Origin: Serpula lacrymans var. lacrymans S7.9
Lineage: Eukaryota; Basidiomycota; Agaricomycetes; Boletales; Serpulaceae
Assembly: GCF_000218685.1 (NCBI RefSeq)
Contig: NW_006763308.1
Coordinates: 1-64,000 of the forward strand
DNA length: 64,000 bases
Reading direction: 5' to 3'
How positions within the stretch are numbered: position 1 is the stretch's first letter; each line of letters opens with the position of its first letter. The notes beneath the pieces were generated by a model. The model was not told the DNA's origin and searched no databases. It saw only the letters and a list, made by a program, of their open reading frames with translations. A program made the position numbers and the translations under genes. Positions 45,414 through 57,114 of the stretch are shown one piece after another.

Positions 45414-48400
45414 TCAGCGCAGTTTGTGGTCCTTCTTATAGGCTTTCAGTATCTCCGCAGCATTGGTTAAGTGTTCTTCCGGTTCCCATGAGTTTTTGGA
45501 ATGAGGGTAATGGCACCATTTGATCAGGTAGCGGCGCCCGCGTTTCCAGGGTTTGTGTCTAAGAATACTTTCTACTCCGTATTTTTCTTCTTCATTAACA
45601 AGGTCAGGTGGTGGTCGGATAAAGTTCGGGCCGTGAGTGTTGGTCTCCGTATACGGGGTGAGAAGGGATGCGTGGAAAACATTGTGTATGCTCCAATGGG
45701 GAGGCAGGGATAGTCAGTAGTTTACCGGGGAAATCTTTTCTTGGATGCAAAAAGGTCCAATGCGTTTCATGTTAAACTTCTTGTATTCGCTAGCTTTTTC
45801 TCGTAGGTTGGTGTTCTCTAACCACACCTTTTGTCCTTCGGAGAATTGCGTAAACTTTCTGTTGTTTTGTTTCATCATCTTGCTTCTCGCAAGTTTGTGT
45901 GCTTTTAGGATGTTTTCCCTTGCCCTAAGCAATTCGGATAATTGTTTTTCCACTGATGGGATGTCCGTGGATCTGTGTCTAGTTGGGATTCCTTGGGGTT
46001 CATATCCCATGAGGAGGTAGAATGGTGATTGGTTGTTTGTGGAGTGTGGTCGTTGGTTGTGACAGAATTCGGCGGTTGTAAGGTATTTTGCCCAGCTGTG
46101 TGGTTGGTTCTGGCAGGATATGCGGAGGTAGATCTCCAGTTCTTGATTGGATTATTCTGTTTGTCCATCCGTCTGGGGATGATATGCAGAGGAGAGTGCG
46201 GTTTCAATGTTCAGGAGTTTGTGGAGTTCTTTGGATACTTCAGAGGCGAACTGTGGTCCCCTGTCGGATATGAGTTTATCGTGCAATCTGAATCATTTGA
46301 AGATGGAATTGTGAAAGATTCGTGCGGTTTTGAGCGCGTCAATGGTTTTATGACAAGGTGAGAGGATTACCCCCTTACTAAGTCCTTGGTCTACCATGAC
46401 CATTATACTATCGTATCCTGAAGATTCTGGTAAACCAGTTATGAAGTCTACGGATAGGTACTTCATCGGTTCTGTGGTTTTTGGCATCTGGTTTGGGATT
46501 AATGGTACGGTGGTGGGATGTGTGTTGACTTTCGCTTGTTGACAAGTTGTGCATCCTTTCACATATTCTTCCACTTGTTTCATCATTCCTGGCCACCAGT
46601 AGGCCTTTTTGATTAACTGGTAGGTTTTGAGCCTACCTGGGTGTCCTGTAGACAGAGAATTGTGGTGATCTTTGATGATTGTTTTTTGTTCTTCTACTTC
46701 ATCAATTAATAATTTATTCTGATAGAAGAACTGTCCTTCTTCTTTGCTCCAATCTTCCTTCTTTGTTCTTCCTGGATAGTTATTGTTCATGAGCATAGCT
46801 TACTCTATTGTGTCTTTTATTGTTTGTGTGTGATACAGGAATGCTGATGCTGGTATCATTGGTGTGTCATCGTTGTCTTCTTTGTTTTCGACATATAAAT
46901 CAGGTCTTCTTGAGAGTGCGTTGGGTACCACCATGTGGGTTCCTGGTACATGCTCCAAGGTATAGTTGTATTGTGACAGTTCCAACTGCCATCTTCTTTG
47001 TCGCGGTGTGAGTTTTCTGGCTTCTTGCCAGTACATCAGGGTTCTTGTGATCCGTTAGGATTTGGATTGTATGGGGGCTTCCCAAAAGTAAGTGTTTCCA
47101 CTTTTTTAAAGCTCTCATTACCGCTAATAACTCTTTGTCGTAGATCTAGTAGTTCTTTTCAGCGGGGGATAGAGTTTTGGAGAAAAATGCACATGGGTGC
47201 CATTGTCCTTGGTCATTGGGTTGCATTAATACAGCTCCTGTGGCATGTTTGCTGGCATCTGCTGCAATCTTTGATGGTTTTGAGGAGTCAGGGATTTGTG
47301 TTACTGGGGATTCAAGGAATTTTTGTTTCATTAAACTGAAGGCATCATCTTTGATTTGCGTCCAGTTCCACTTTTTTTCTTTCTCTAGTAAGGCGTTTAG
47401 GGGTCTGGCTAGGTCAGAGTAATGACCAATGAACTTCCTGTAGAAGTTTCCATAATCTACGAACTTTCGCACACCCTTGGTGTCTTTTGGGATTGGCCAA
47501 TTGCGTATTCCTGCGAGTTTGGCTGAATCCATTGATACCTGGTTGTGGGAAACAATCATTCCCAAGTATTCAATGGTTTCTGCCTCAAAGGTGCAGTTTT
47601 CTAGTTTTAGGAAAAGGTCGTTATTGCGTAGCCTTTGTAGAACCTGTTTTGTTTGGATTCGGAGTCTTTCGACATTGGTGTCAAAGATGAGGATGTCATC
47701 CATGTATATGATCATCCAGCCTTTGTCAATGCAGTCTTTGAATTTGTTGTTCATCAGCCTTTGGAATGTTGCCGGCAAATTGCACATGCCGAAAAACATG
47801 ACCATTGGCTCGAACACTCCCTTGCTGGTTTCAAACGCAGCTTTCCATTTGTCTCCTTCTTTTATCCTTATATTTTTGTATCCCCAACATAGATCTAGTT
47901 TTGTAAACATGGTGGCTCTTTTCAGTTTTTCGATGAGGTCGGGTATCAGGGGTAGTGGGTAGGGGACTTTCACAGTATATGCATTCAGTTTTCTGTAATC
48001 TTGGCATAGTCGGAGTGATCCATCCTTTTTGCCAATGAAGAAGAAGGGGGACACCTGTGGCGACTTGCTCGGCCTGATGTATCCCTTTCAGTAGTTTTCC
48101 ATTAAGAATTCCGTCAACACTTCGTCTTCCTTTCGTGCCAATGGGTACAACTTGCAATCCATTGGTACAAATTCTGGTTTCATGTTGATTACATGATTGT
48201 ATTCCCGTCGCTTGGGGAGCCTTTCTGACTTCTTTTTGTCAAAGATGTCCGAATACTCTTTATATTCATCTGGGAGGACATGCTCTTTCTTTTCTCCGTG
48301 TATCTGTGCATGTTATATTGCCAAGTTGACCTTTAATCGAATTGTGGTTTGAGGATAGGGTGTTTGGTCGGATACGTATCTATGAATGGTTTCATATTCA

Positions 48401-49046
48401 TCTTGCTCTATCATGGTTGTCCTGATGTTTGTTTCCGTGGCGGTTTTGTTGATCCTTGTTGAGCATTCATCTGAGCTTGATAATTCTTTGTCATTCCAGT
48501 TAATGACAGGATTGACCTTTTGTAACCAGGGAAATCCCAGTAATATGTCTTCTCTGTCTAGTCCGGTCAATAGGAACTTTGTAAACCTGTTTTGTCCTCC
48601 TGCATCTATCCTCTGATAGGTGTAATGCATAATTTTTCCATTTTTGCTCATGGTTCCGTCAACATTTTTACATGTTATAGGAGTTGGGAGTTTTTGGAGG
48701 GGGAGTCGGTGTCTGATGGTGAATTTTGTGTCCATGAAGTCATTTGTAGCTCCTGAATCTATCAGGGCTTTGGTTCCGATGATTTTCTGTTTCAACGAGC
48801 AATCAATTTGTAAAGAGTTGGCATTGATTGTTGCTATTGTTACAGTTGCCATTTTTGACGGCATTAACATTGGGATAGTCTGTGATAGAAAATGTCTGCT
48901 TGTTCTCTGGTGTGGAGTCGGGTTACGTCTGGTTGGGGAAAGGGAGGTATCCTTTCTTGTCGGGATGACATCGGTGGTGTTGCTGTTTGTGGGTTGTCTG
49001 AGCTTCCTCTTGCTCTCTGGGATCTGGTTGTTGGTCGTTGTGACAT
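45414..49046 (-). pseudogene. pol: pol of gypsy family 2 (protease to chromodomain)
   Basis: Starts MSQRPTTRSQRARGSSDNPQ at 49046, about 60 nt inside the 5' LTR, and shifts frame near 48870. Protease: ALIDSGATNDFMD. RT from 48054: SPFFFIGKKDGSLRLCQDY, TKLDLCWGYKNIRIKEGD and an intact YMDD. A TAG at 47143-47145 interrupts RNase H (IYDKELLAVMRALKKW). A frameshift lies near 47000 and a stop near 46797. Integrase: HHCC (HPGRLKTYQLIKKAYWW, CTTCQQ), DDE core ([29 protein letters not shown]) with more stops near 46290, 46170 and 45711. The chromodomain (YGVESILRHKPWKRGRRYLI) ends at 45414. Confidence 0.88.
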
Positions 49047-49108
49047 CTTGTCGACTTTTTCTTCCCAAACCTAAATAGGTGGGACTTCTGGTTGAAATAT
49101 GATTCTTT

Positions 49109-49523
49109 TGTTACATACAAAGTGCTTAACAAAGTCCGAGGGTTTGTCGAGGTTTGTAAAGAGACTTATCCAAGGACAAGTTTGAGAATGTGGTTCAGAG
49201 TTGAGTTCTTCCAACAAGAGTTGGTCTTCTTCTGAGTAGAAGTCTTGATTTTAGGGGTCTAGCTTTATAAGCGTAAACTGCATAAAATTATATTGGAGAA
49301 TACTACTACTGTTACATGTGTATTTATAATAGAAAGAGTCGGTGATAGGAGTTAGGTCCTATCTAGGGCAGGTCCGTCCGTTGAGGACTAAGTACTATAA
49401 TAGGTAATACAAATGCGAGAAGAGCGGGAGTATACGTGAAGGAAATGAGTCATCGGTCTGATGGTATAACCGATGAGTAAAGAGAAATGAGTAGTCCTTA
49501 AATGTCTAATAGAAATTGTAACA
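49109..49523 (-). repeat. 5' LTR of gypsy family 2
   Basis: 415 bp, plus-strand TGTTACATACAAAGTGCTTA to AGAAATTGTAACA, followed by the TCACA duplication. Same length as the partner at 43634-44048. Confidence 0.93.
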
Positions 49524-49681
49524 TCACATGTATGCACTCCTCTTTGCATCATGCTCATATTTGCCAGTTAATGATGGCACAGATGCTGTGGCTCATGCTT
49601 GTAAATGAGCTCAAACCTCAGATCATGCAGCCAAATCACAACAATGGTTTCCCTGGCAAGACAAAGTTGTAAATTGATGTT

Positions 49682-49704
49682 TATATATATATATATATAT
49701 ATAT
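49682..49704. repeat. TA dinucleotide microsatellite
   Basis: About eleven TA units inside the split Plavaka-type gene, just upstream of the 49759 block. Confidence 0.9.
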
Positions 49705-51973
49705 TTCTATCTTCTATATCTTGACCCAATCACGTAGACCTGTACTCTTAGTATCTTAATGCACTTGCCCCGGTCTGTATTCTCCCAAAAACAGCTGGAT
49801 CTTTTCCTGTGGCTGCTGAAAGTGAATGATGTGGATGTCATACTATCTGTCAAGGCCATGCAGAGCTGTAATTCAACTTTGCAGAGGCTTTGTGGTGTTG
49901 ACACAATGCTGTATCAAGGAGCACTAGGCTACAGTTTTCATGTAAATAATCTAGCACAAATAATCTCTCAGGTCAGCCGCACATTTTTTATATATCTTGT
50001 CATATATGATACAATTATAATCTATCACTGGCAGGAAATGTCTAATCTCTATCTACACTTCTATCCTGAAAACAGCGGTCAGCATCTTTCTGAGGCCAGA
50101 CAAACTTCACAATGGCTTTGTGAAGCACCAAATGACATACTTACACCCATAACACAAATTCATGGGCAGGACTTCTACATTCACAAGCCTGCCATGCTTA
50201 GCAATGAGTATGTATGCCGATACGGTGGTTTCAACGTATACAAAATAGCCGGCCCATCCTCTTTGCAAGGTTGTTGGGAAATGGAACCCATTGACTCTGA
50301 TGAGGGAAAAAGCTGGGAGGTTATCAAGCACAGTGTATATGAAGTTATGCAACAAGATTTTCTCCTCAACTTCCCCCAACTTGCTGAGCAAATACATAAA
50401 TATAACCTTCCACACCCTCAACACATTTCTGGTTTGTTTAATTATTAATTTCTATTTTTTAGGATGACATTCTTTTTATCCTTCCAGCTTTTTTGGATCC
50501 TCTAACAGAAGTATCAACCTTGTGGACTTTCACAGATCCAGCTGTTGGTGTACTGAAGCACAGCAAGAATATAATGTTCATTTTCTGTGTACCTCAAATT
50601 TGGCACCTCCACTTGAGATGTTGGATGGTATTGTTGAGCAACTAGAGTAGGTGATTTCCTCAATATTGTCACTCAATCATTAACTAAAATTCAATAGAAA
50701 TTCACATGAACATAGTATATGGGCCTGGGACTCAGACAGCAACAAGCCAGTTCTCCTGCTTCCCTTTGTTCTCGCACTTCTAGGTGACAATCCTATGCAA
50801 AGCGAGTTTGCATGCCACATAGGTTTGTGTGACAAGCTCTTTTGTTGTGCATATTGGGTAAAAAGCACTGGTATTGCTCCTGATGCTCCAGACGTCTCAG
50901 ATTGAGATGGGAACAGTGTAGCTGGTACTAGTGAGAATGACAGCAATTCAGGGAGCAATAACAGCTTACACAACATGTATGCCATATCTGATCAGGCTAG
51001 TCAACCAACAACAGGAACCAGCCCAGATCCACCTATAACTCAATCAAAATCACACCAAACAAAAACACAGAAACCATGGCTGCAATGCTTGATTGCATCA
51101 AAGCTTTTGTCAAGGTACATTTCTATATATTGATCCTTTGTTGCTTTTAACATTGTACTACACAGTCTGGCAAGCCACATTACAGGCAAGAGACTTTATC
51201 ACAGCTCCAATCTCAATTCATTCAAGCTTCTCATCTCAACTGCAAAACAAAAGTGACTAATATACAAACAGAGTCTGGAATCAAGGATACCTACCAGAAG
51301 CATTTTATTGACAAGAATTTCTGCTCATACAAGCATCTTCGGGGGTTCACAACCAAACAAGCGGCATTAGACTCAAGCCTGGCTTTGCTCCCTGCAAATA
51401 TTTTTAGTCCTGTCTGGCATATTAAAGGTTAGAATACCAAGGCTTTGCTGATGTGGTTCTTCTGTGTATTCATGTAATCCATTTATCAGGCCTTGGTCCA
51501 CTTTAAGACACACCCATGGAGATCTTACATGTAGTTCTGCTAGGATTTGTGAAATATATGTGGTGTGACTTAATCCAGAACCAACTCAAGCTCCTCATCA
51601 CTCTACTCACCTCATTTGATGTATCTGGACTCAGCATTTCACCCCTCACTGGTAAAACATTGGTTAGATATTTGGGTTCACTGACTGGCCGAGAGTTTTG
51701 GGCTATTGCTCAGGCTGCACCATTTGTGGCCTATGATTTAGCTACCCCAAATTGCTTGGCAACATGGGTGGCTTTATCTAAACTGATTCCATTTACCAGC
51801 CATATATCAAACACATTGAATATCATCTGGTATTTTGTCACCGGAAAAAAATGCCTTGTCAGTTTTCTGTCATTTGCACAGGCCAAAAACTGCTTCAAGT
51901 TGTTGCAAATGCAGATAGCCACCTATTCAAGACAAACAAGACAGTGGTGCTACAAAATGGTGATCAATGTTCT

Positions 51974-52390
51974 TGTTATGATAACACAATTTTTGGACCT
52001 TCCCTTTACTTTTATTCTCCGCTTTAACCTTGTACTTTAGCTTTCACACATGGTGCCACGCGGCACTTTCCCCTTTTGGTTCTAACTCCTCTTTCTCGCA
52101 CCGCGTTGCCTTTCTTCTTATTTTTGACTCAACTCTCTCACACAGTGGAGCTGACCATACGGGCTAGGCTCCATGACATCATCAGCCACTGTCTCTATCA
52201 ACTGTATAGTACACATGTACAAATAACCCTGTAGTAGTATATATACCCCAATAGATCAAGGAGACTCCTCAGCGAGTCCTCCTGTTGTATACCAACAAAC
52301 TCTCTGCAGCTCAAAGGATAACCACTCCCACATCATCTTCTCTATAGTGTGTTCTGTGTGCGCCAGAGTAACTAACTCTTGGTTGTTACA
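51974..52390 (+). repeat. solo LTR of gypsy family 1, inside the Plavaka-type gene
   Basis: 417 bp, TGTTATGATAACACAATTTTTGG to CTCTTGGTTGTTACA, flanked by a perfect duplication GTTCT (51969-51973 and 52391-52395). The most complete LTR of this family here and the reference for the truncated ones. Confidence 0.94.
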
Positions 52391-53030
52391 GTTCTCCTGT
52401 CCAATATGTGCTCGTACAACCCCATGGTGTTATGAATGCAGAGCATTTATATGTGATACTAGTTGAAAAGATCATGCAAATCCAAGGTTTGCTGAATGGC
52501 TTAGCCCAGGTGCCAGGCGGAATCTTGATCCAGTCTGGCACATTAAACCACACTTCACCCTACTCCATGTCACAGATTGTATTGACTGAAAACTGGTTAT
52601 TGGCTCATGTACAGGTAAGCTGATATTTGTAATTATCAACCTCATCTCTCACACATTGATACATTCCAATTACTATAAGATATCCTATGTACTGTCAATG
52701 TGTAGCACAATTGCATTGACAACCAGTGTGAGGCATCAGGTACCCGGCCAGTTTATCAAGAGCACCAGCTTACAGATCAGACCCAGCCCAGCCTGACACA
52801 CAAGCATCCATCTAATATTGTTATGAACACAGCACAAATGTGGGATGCCATTCATATTCAATATTTCCAAATTCCTTTGACATCCCTGGATACCGGAGAT
52901 ATTCTGACTGCCAGTGTTGCCAAGGAGGTTGATGCCTGCAGGTCTGTGGCTTCACAGAAGGTGCTGAACAGTGGTTTTACTCAAGCAGGACCATCACATC
53001 AAAAAGCCCGAGTTTTGCAGCTGCAAAAAT

Positions 53031-54113
53031 GATTGCAATAATACCTACACATGTACCTATGAGGTACAGGTTCAGTATCATCCATCCAACTATCAAACTT
53101 TTGACATTTACAAATCATGTCAGGGGTTCAGTATCATCTGTCCAACTATCAAACTGACCTTGGATGATCACCATTGGCTGTACAGCCATGGTGAACCCCA
53201 GAACAAACCAGAGTCAAGGCCAGGAGAAACTTGAGGAAAGGCTGGCTAAGCAATCTGTGCAAGACCAGGAAAGGGTGGGTGGATTGAGTAGAACTTGAGA
53301 AAAGGGTGTGGTGTGTGTGAAATGTATTTTATGAGAACATTAACAAAACTATTGAGCTTGATGATGCTAAGTTCAGTTTGTCAGGCAACATTGCAGTGTT
53401 GGAGTAGGATCAAGTTCAGGTGATTTAGCATTAGACAGGCACTCAGATCTGTTTTCATATATCTAGCTAAAGGCCAACAGTTTGGTTTGAAAGGATGGTA
53501 TTTTACTTGACATAAGATCCAAAGACTTGTCTGAGTTGTGGATAAACATGTGTTCATGTAAGTTAGTTCCATGCACCAATATCACGTGACAAAGTTGAAC
53601 TTGTTGCATGACAAATAAAACAGTTTTTTTTTCACTTGCTTTTTCACTGTCCATCTGTTGAGGATGTTTCTTGTGTGTCCACCTGTGGACTTTTTATGTG
53701 ACTCACTGATCTATTGTGGATGTGCAGGCTGATATCTTCAGTTTCAGGTCAATGGCTGCAGCAGCCTGTTAAGGTTAAGTGTGTGTCACTCCATTTTTGA
53801 TGTCAGGTGTTTTAACGACTCAATTTTACAGGAATATCATCTTTGTTCGCCAGCAGACTCAGAGATTACATGTGAGTTGGTTATACTGCATTAAAAGGGT
53901 TGCAGTTTGTTTATATCATCATGTCTAAGGTAATAAATGTATTACACAACAACAAGGACATGGGCCTGATGGTCTTGCTGTCTTGATTTTGGTGTCACAA
54001 TCTGGAGAGACTGGTGGCCACAGATTTTTGGTTGGTCACTAAACTGTAACCACTATGTAGCAATGATATACTATTCATAAATGTCTCATTCCACAAGTAA
54101 TTACTATCCTGAA
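53031..54113. other. non-coding stretch with a short duplication
   Basis: No gene. The text GGTTCAGTATCATC(C/T)(A/G)TCCAACTATCAAACT occurs twice within about 80 bp (near 53070 and 53125). Otherwise nothing. Confidence 0.45.
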
Positions 54114-54800
54114 TGTGGGGCAATATTAAACTATAACAAAACAACACCTGTCTCCTTCTGCACTTGCAGGGAGTAAAAGGTATAATGAGCCCTGAGATTG
54201 ACAGATGCTAGAGATGGTAGTAGGTAGAGGACTGAGAGTGGACTTTAAGGGTTTTGATTAGGAGTAAAGTGGGTTATTCAAGTAATAAAAAGCTAAAGAA
54301 CTATACACAAGTATGTAGGGTTTTTATAGCTAATTGTCTATCTCTCAGACTGAAAGAGGAATAATAGAAAGGTGGTCTAAGGATAAAACCAACCAATAAG
54401 AAAAGAACAACTATTGTATGACTTCAAGGATCAATCAGCAGGTGAGGAAATATAGTAATAATAGGTAGCATCATGCATGTTCAGAAACTGTATCCTCATG
54501 ATGAAGTACAATCCCTGACTAAAGTGTTTATTAATATATTCAGGCACTGATGGGACTTGGAGCTGGTTGGCGAGATCTCAGCTATTAATCCTTACCCATT
54601 GTGCTGGCTGGCTGGGAGTACTACCCAGTCTCTGATCTGCAATATGAAGTGGTATCAATGGTTAAGAAAACCCATTAGGGCAATGATAAGGAGAATGGCA
54701 AATAACACCTCCAGCCCTAAGGCCAGTGGTGTAATGGGAAAAGTGTTTGAAAACCAAGACATAAAAGCAAAGAAATAAGAAAAAATATATGGTCCTTACA
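54114..54800 (-). repeat. solo LTR-like element of a third family (LTR-3), copy A
   Basis: 687 bp, plus-strand TGTGGGGCAATATTAAACTA to ATATGGTCCTTACA. Flanks CTGAA (54109-54113) and CTAAA (54801-54805) differ at one base. Copy B at 58931-59629 aligns end to end and has a perfect duplication, which fixes the boundaries. No coding sequence. Orientation is assigned by the TG...CA ends only and is uncertain. Confidence 0.8.
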
Positions 54801-54904
54801 CTAAACAGCAAGGAAAGAATAAGTAAAATGTGAGACTGATAATAGAAGGATATTAATAGATGTGCAATCAGCTTTGAGGGCAAGTCCAAAATGGTTTGAA
54901 GTTC

Positions 54905-55853
54905 AGTTGTACCCCTAATTTGCTTATGCAATGTCACTAACCATGATTGTTGTGAGTATCAATGTTTTTATAAGATGTGCTTTGCAAGTACAGAGAAAAT
55001 TGGTGAAGACAAAATGTCACAAATATGGAAAGAAAAATAGTTACTAGATAAAACTTGTACAACAAAGTTTGCAGGCAGGCCGGGGATTGAGTGCAAGGAG
55101 GTACAAGGCATATGTCAGCTAAAAATATTAGGTAAGCAGAAAATCATGCTTACTTATTTTGCATGCTCAATCAAGCTCAAGTGGCCAGGGTAAAAAATTG
55201 GGTTTTAGCTGATCTGTGGAGTGAGTGTTGTGATGGAGTGGATTGAGAATGGAGGCTGCAGCATTGGACAAGGATTGCTACACCATTATATGACCACCAG
55301 GTTAGCAATTGTGTGTATGGCTAGATTATGAGAGCTGAATGGCAGAGCTTAGTCTGTTGACTATAGTGCAACAGCCATAGAAATTTTAGTACCGCACAGT
55401 TATGCAGATCCGTGGCCATGTTATTGGTTACAGGTCATACAATCACACATAACAAGGTTTTTTCCTTACTACCGCTCACTGGGTGCTCAATCTTGTCCAA
55501 TGCTGCAGCCTCCATTCTCAATCCACTCCATCACAACACTCACTCCACAGATCAGCTAAAACCCAATTTTTTACCCTGGCCACTTGAGCTTGATTGAGCA
55601 TGCAAAATAAGTAAGCATGATTTTCTGCTTACCTAATATTTTTAGCTGACATATGCCTTGTACCTCCTTGCACTCAATCCTCGGCCTGCCTGCAAACTTT
55701 GTTGTACAAGTTTTATCTAGTAACTATTTTTCTTTCCATATTTGTGACATTTTGTCTTCACTAATTTTCTCTGTACTTGCAAAGTACATTTTATAAAAAC
55801 ACTGATACTCACAACAATCAAGGTCACACTGCATGAGAAAATTAGAGGTATAA
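54905..55853. repeat. foldback repeat with arms over 320 bp
   Basis: 54951-55272 is nearly the exact reverse complement of 55492-55813 (constant sum 110764). Weaker pairing continues outward to about 54905 and 55853. The central 219 bp are unpaired. Arm differences are few. No open frame and no target duplication were found, so it could be a foldback transposon or a local inverted duplication. Confidence 0.88.
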
Positions 55854-57114
55854 AAGCGGCTGTTGAATATACTAAGATGCCGTGCTCCGAGGTGTTTAAA
55901 ATTCCAACCGTAATCAAACAACCACCGTATTTTAATAGGGGGAAAGTTGAAATCTTCAAGTGAAAATAAATACCATCATAAAATAATCAACTGATTCTGT
56001 GGTGACAGGAACAGGTGATTATTGCTTGTTTTATGTCTGAATTCACCTCATGCATAAGTTTTGGGTCAATGATGTATCGCACTACCTTTTAAGGTTATTT
56101 TCCTACTATGCTTCACCTGTAAAAAATACACTGATTGCTAAGCATATTCATGTGTTATACATGTTGATATTGCCCATGTAAGGAATTTGTTTATCCAGTA
56201 TAGGATATAGTGATTTCCCTCCTGATATCAGATCATCCACTTCGACTCAATTTGCCTAATATATACTGGTAGTTTTTCCTAATTCCAAATGTTGAGAAAA
56301 TTGCTGGAAGATTAACCAGCTCAAGAGACAGTGATTTCACTCAGATCATCCACTTTGAGTAAATCTCACCTAATATAAATGAGTACACTTTCCTCATCAT
56401 AGAAGTTGTGGAAATCACTTGAATACTAATATTAATTTTTCCCGGTCCAAGTGACTGGTGTTTCTGGCATTGTTCCAACCAATTAAAAAACAACTAGATA
56501 CATGTAAGAGTGATGATAAAACATCAACATCAGAAATAATTATGAGTATGGTGTCAATGATGAGAACTGTTGTTAGAAAACCACACACAAAAACAAACTA
56601 ACACAGAATCCTCCCAGATTCCATGGAACTTGTGTATGGGCTTTGCCTCCTAGAACAGTGGAGTGGTCTGGTTGTTCATGGGGTGGTACATATAATGATC
56701 CTTCAAAGTAAAACCCAGGGATGTATGGGTGTGGGTTTTGAGGAGGAAGGATAGTTGGAATGTAGAAGATAGGGGCTTTGTGGCGAGTATAGACGAGCAC
56801 TACCTTGCTAATCGTAGCACAAGGTAGGTTTGAGAATGACAATATGACGAGGTTCCCAGTGATAGCAGGCTCCTGACGCACAAACTGTAGTGCTCAGAAG
56901 GACTCTAATTGAAAGGGATGACAATGACTTCAAAAGTGGGAAGTGACGATGACAGCAGTTGACAGTGGTAGCAGTGGAAAGTGATGTGACCACACCGGAT
57001 CACAAGTAGCAGGGTAGTGAACTTGAGATTTAGAGAAGAGGTCTGAATTGGAGTTTTTGTTGTTTTACAAGGTAAAATACAGGGGTTTATATAGTAAAAG
57101 AAAGGTAGGCTATG
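55854..57114. other. non-coding stretch with repeat pieces
   Basis: 55871-55935 is the partner of the motif at 42891-42956. 56209-56300 and 56329-56400 share GATTTC(C)CTC, CAGATCATCCACTT and CACCTAATATA-like text, a diverged tandem repeat. The minus-strand frames at 56573-57132 match nothing I know. Confidence 0.45.

Larger units (their letters stand above)
43634..49523 (-). mobile_element. Ty3/gypsy family 2, full-length with both LTRs
   Basis: 5890 bp flanked by a perfect 5-bp target duplication TCACA (43629-43633 and 49524-49528). Minus-strand order: 5' LTR (49109-49523), pol (protease, RT, RNase H, integrase, chromodomain), an extra 3' frame (45359-44073), polypurine tract (GTGAGGGGGTA, complement at 44049-44059) and 3' LTR (43634-44048). 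No gag lies between the 5' LTR and protease. Coding frames carry several stops. Confidence 0.93.
43244..53030 (+). pseudogene. Plavaka-type transposon gene, split by two retroelement insertions
   Basis: The first supported part (about 43371-43623) reads DFDWGLFDNPTSAILDPLPE. It splices with GTACATCAC...TTTGCCAG over the gypsy 2 insertion to VNDGTDAVAHACK, followed by TGA. Later blocks: 49759-50448 (LPRSVFSQKQLDLFLWLLK, GVDTMLYQGALGYSFHVNNL, HFYPENSGQHLSEARQ), 50700-51440, 51516-51960 (TPMEILHVVLLGFVKYMW, GLSISPLTGKTLVRYLGSLT) and, after the solo LTR, 52391-53030 (SPYSMSQIVLTENWLLAHVQ, HNCIDNQCEASGTRPVYQEH). I associate these blocks with Plavaka/CACTA-like transposons of mushrooms. Several stops show it is dead. 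The exact catalytic residues could not be assigned. Confidence 0.65.

Noticed and set aside
49682..49704. TA array as a centromeric or origin signal
   Set aside because: Only about 23 bp long and inside a decayed transposon gene; an ordinary microsatellite.
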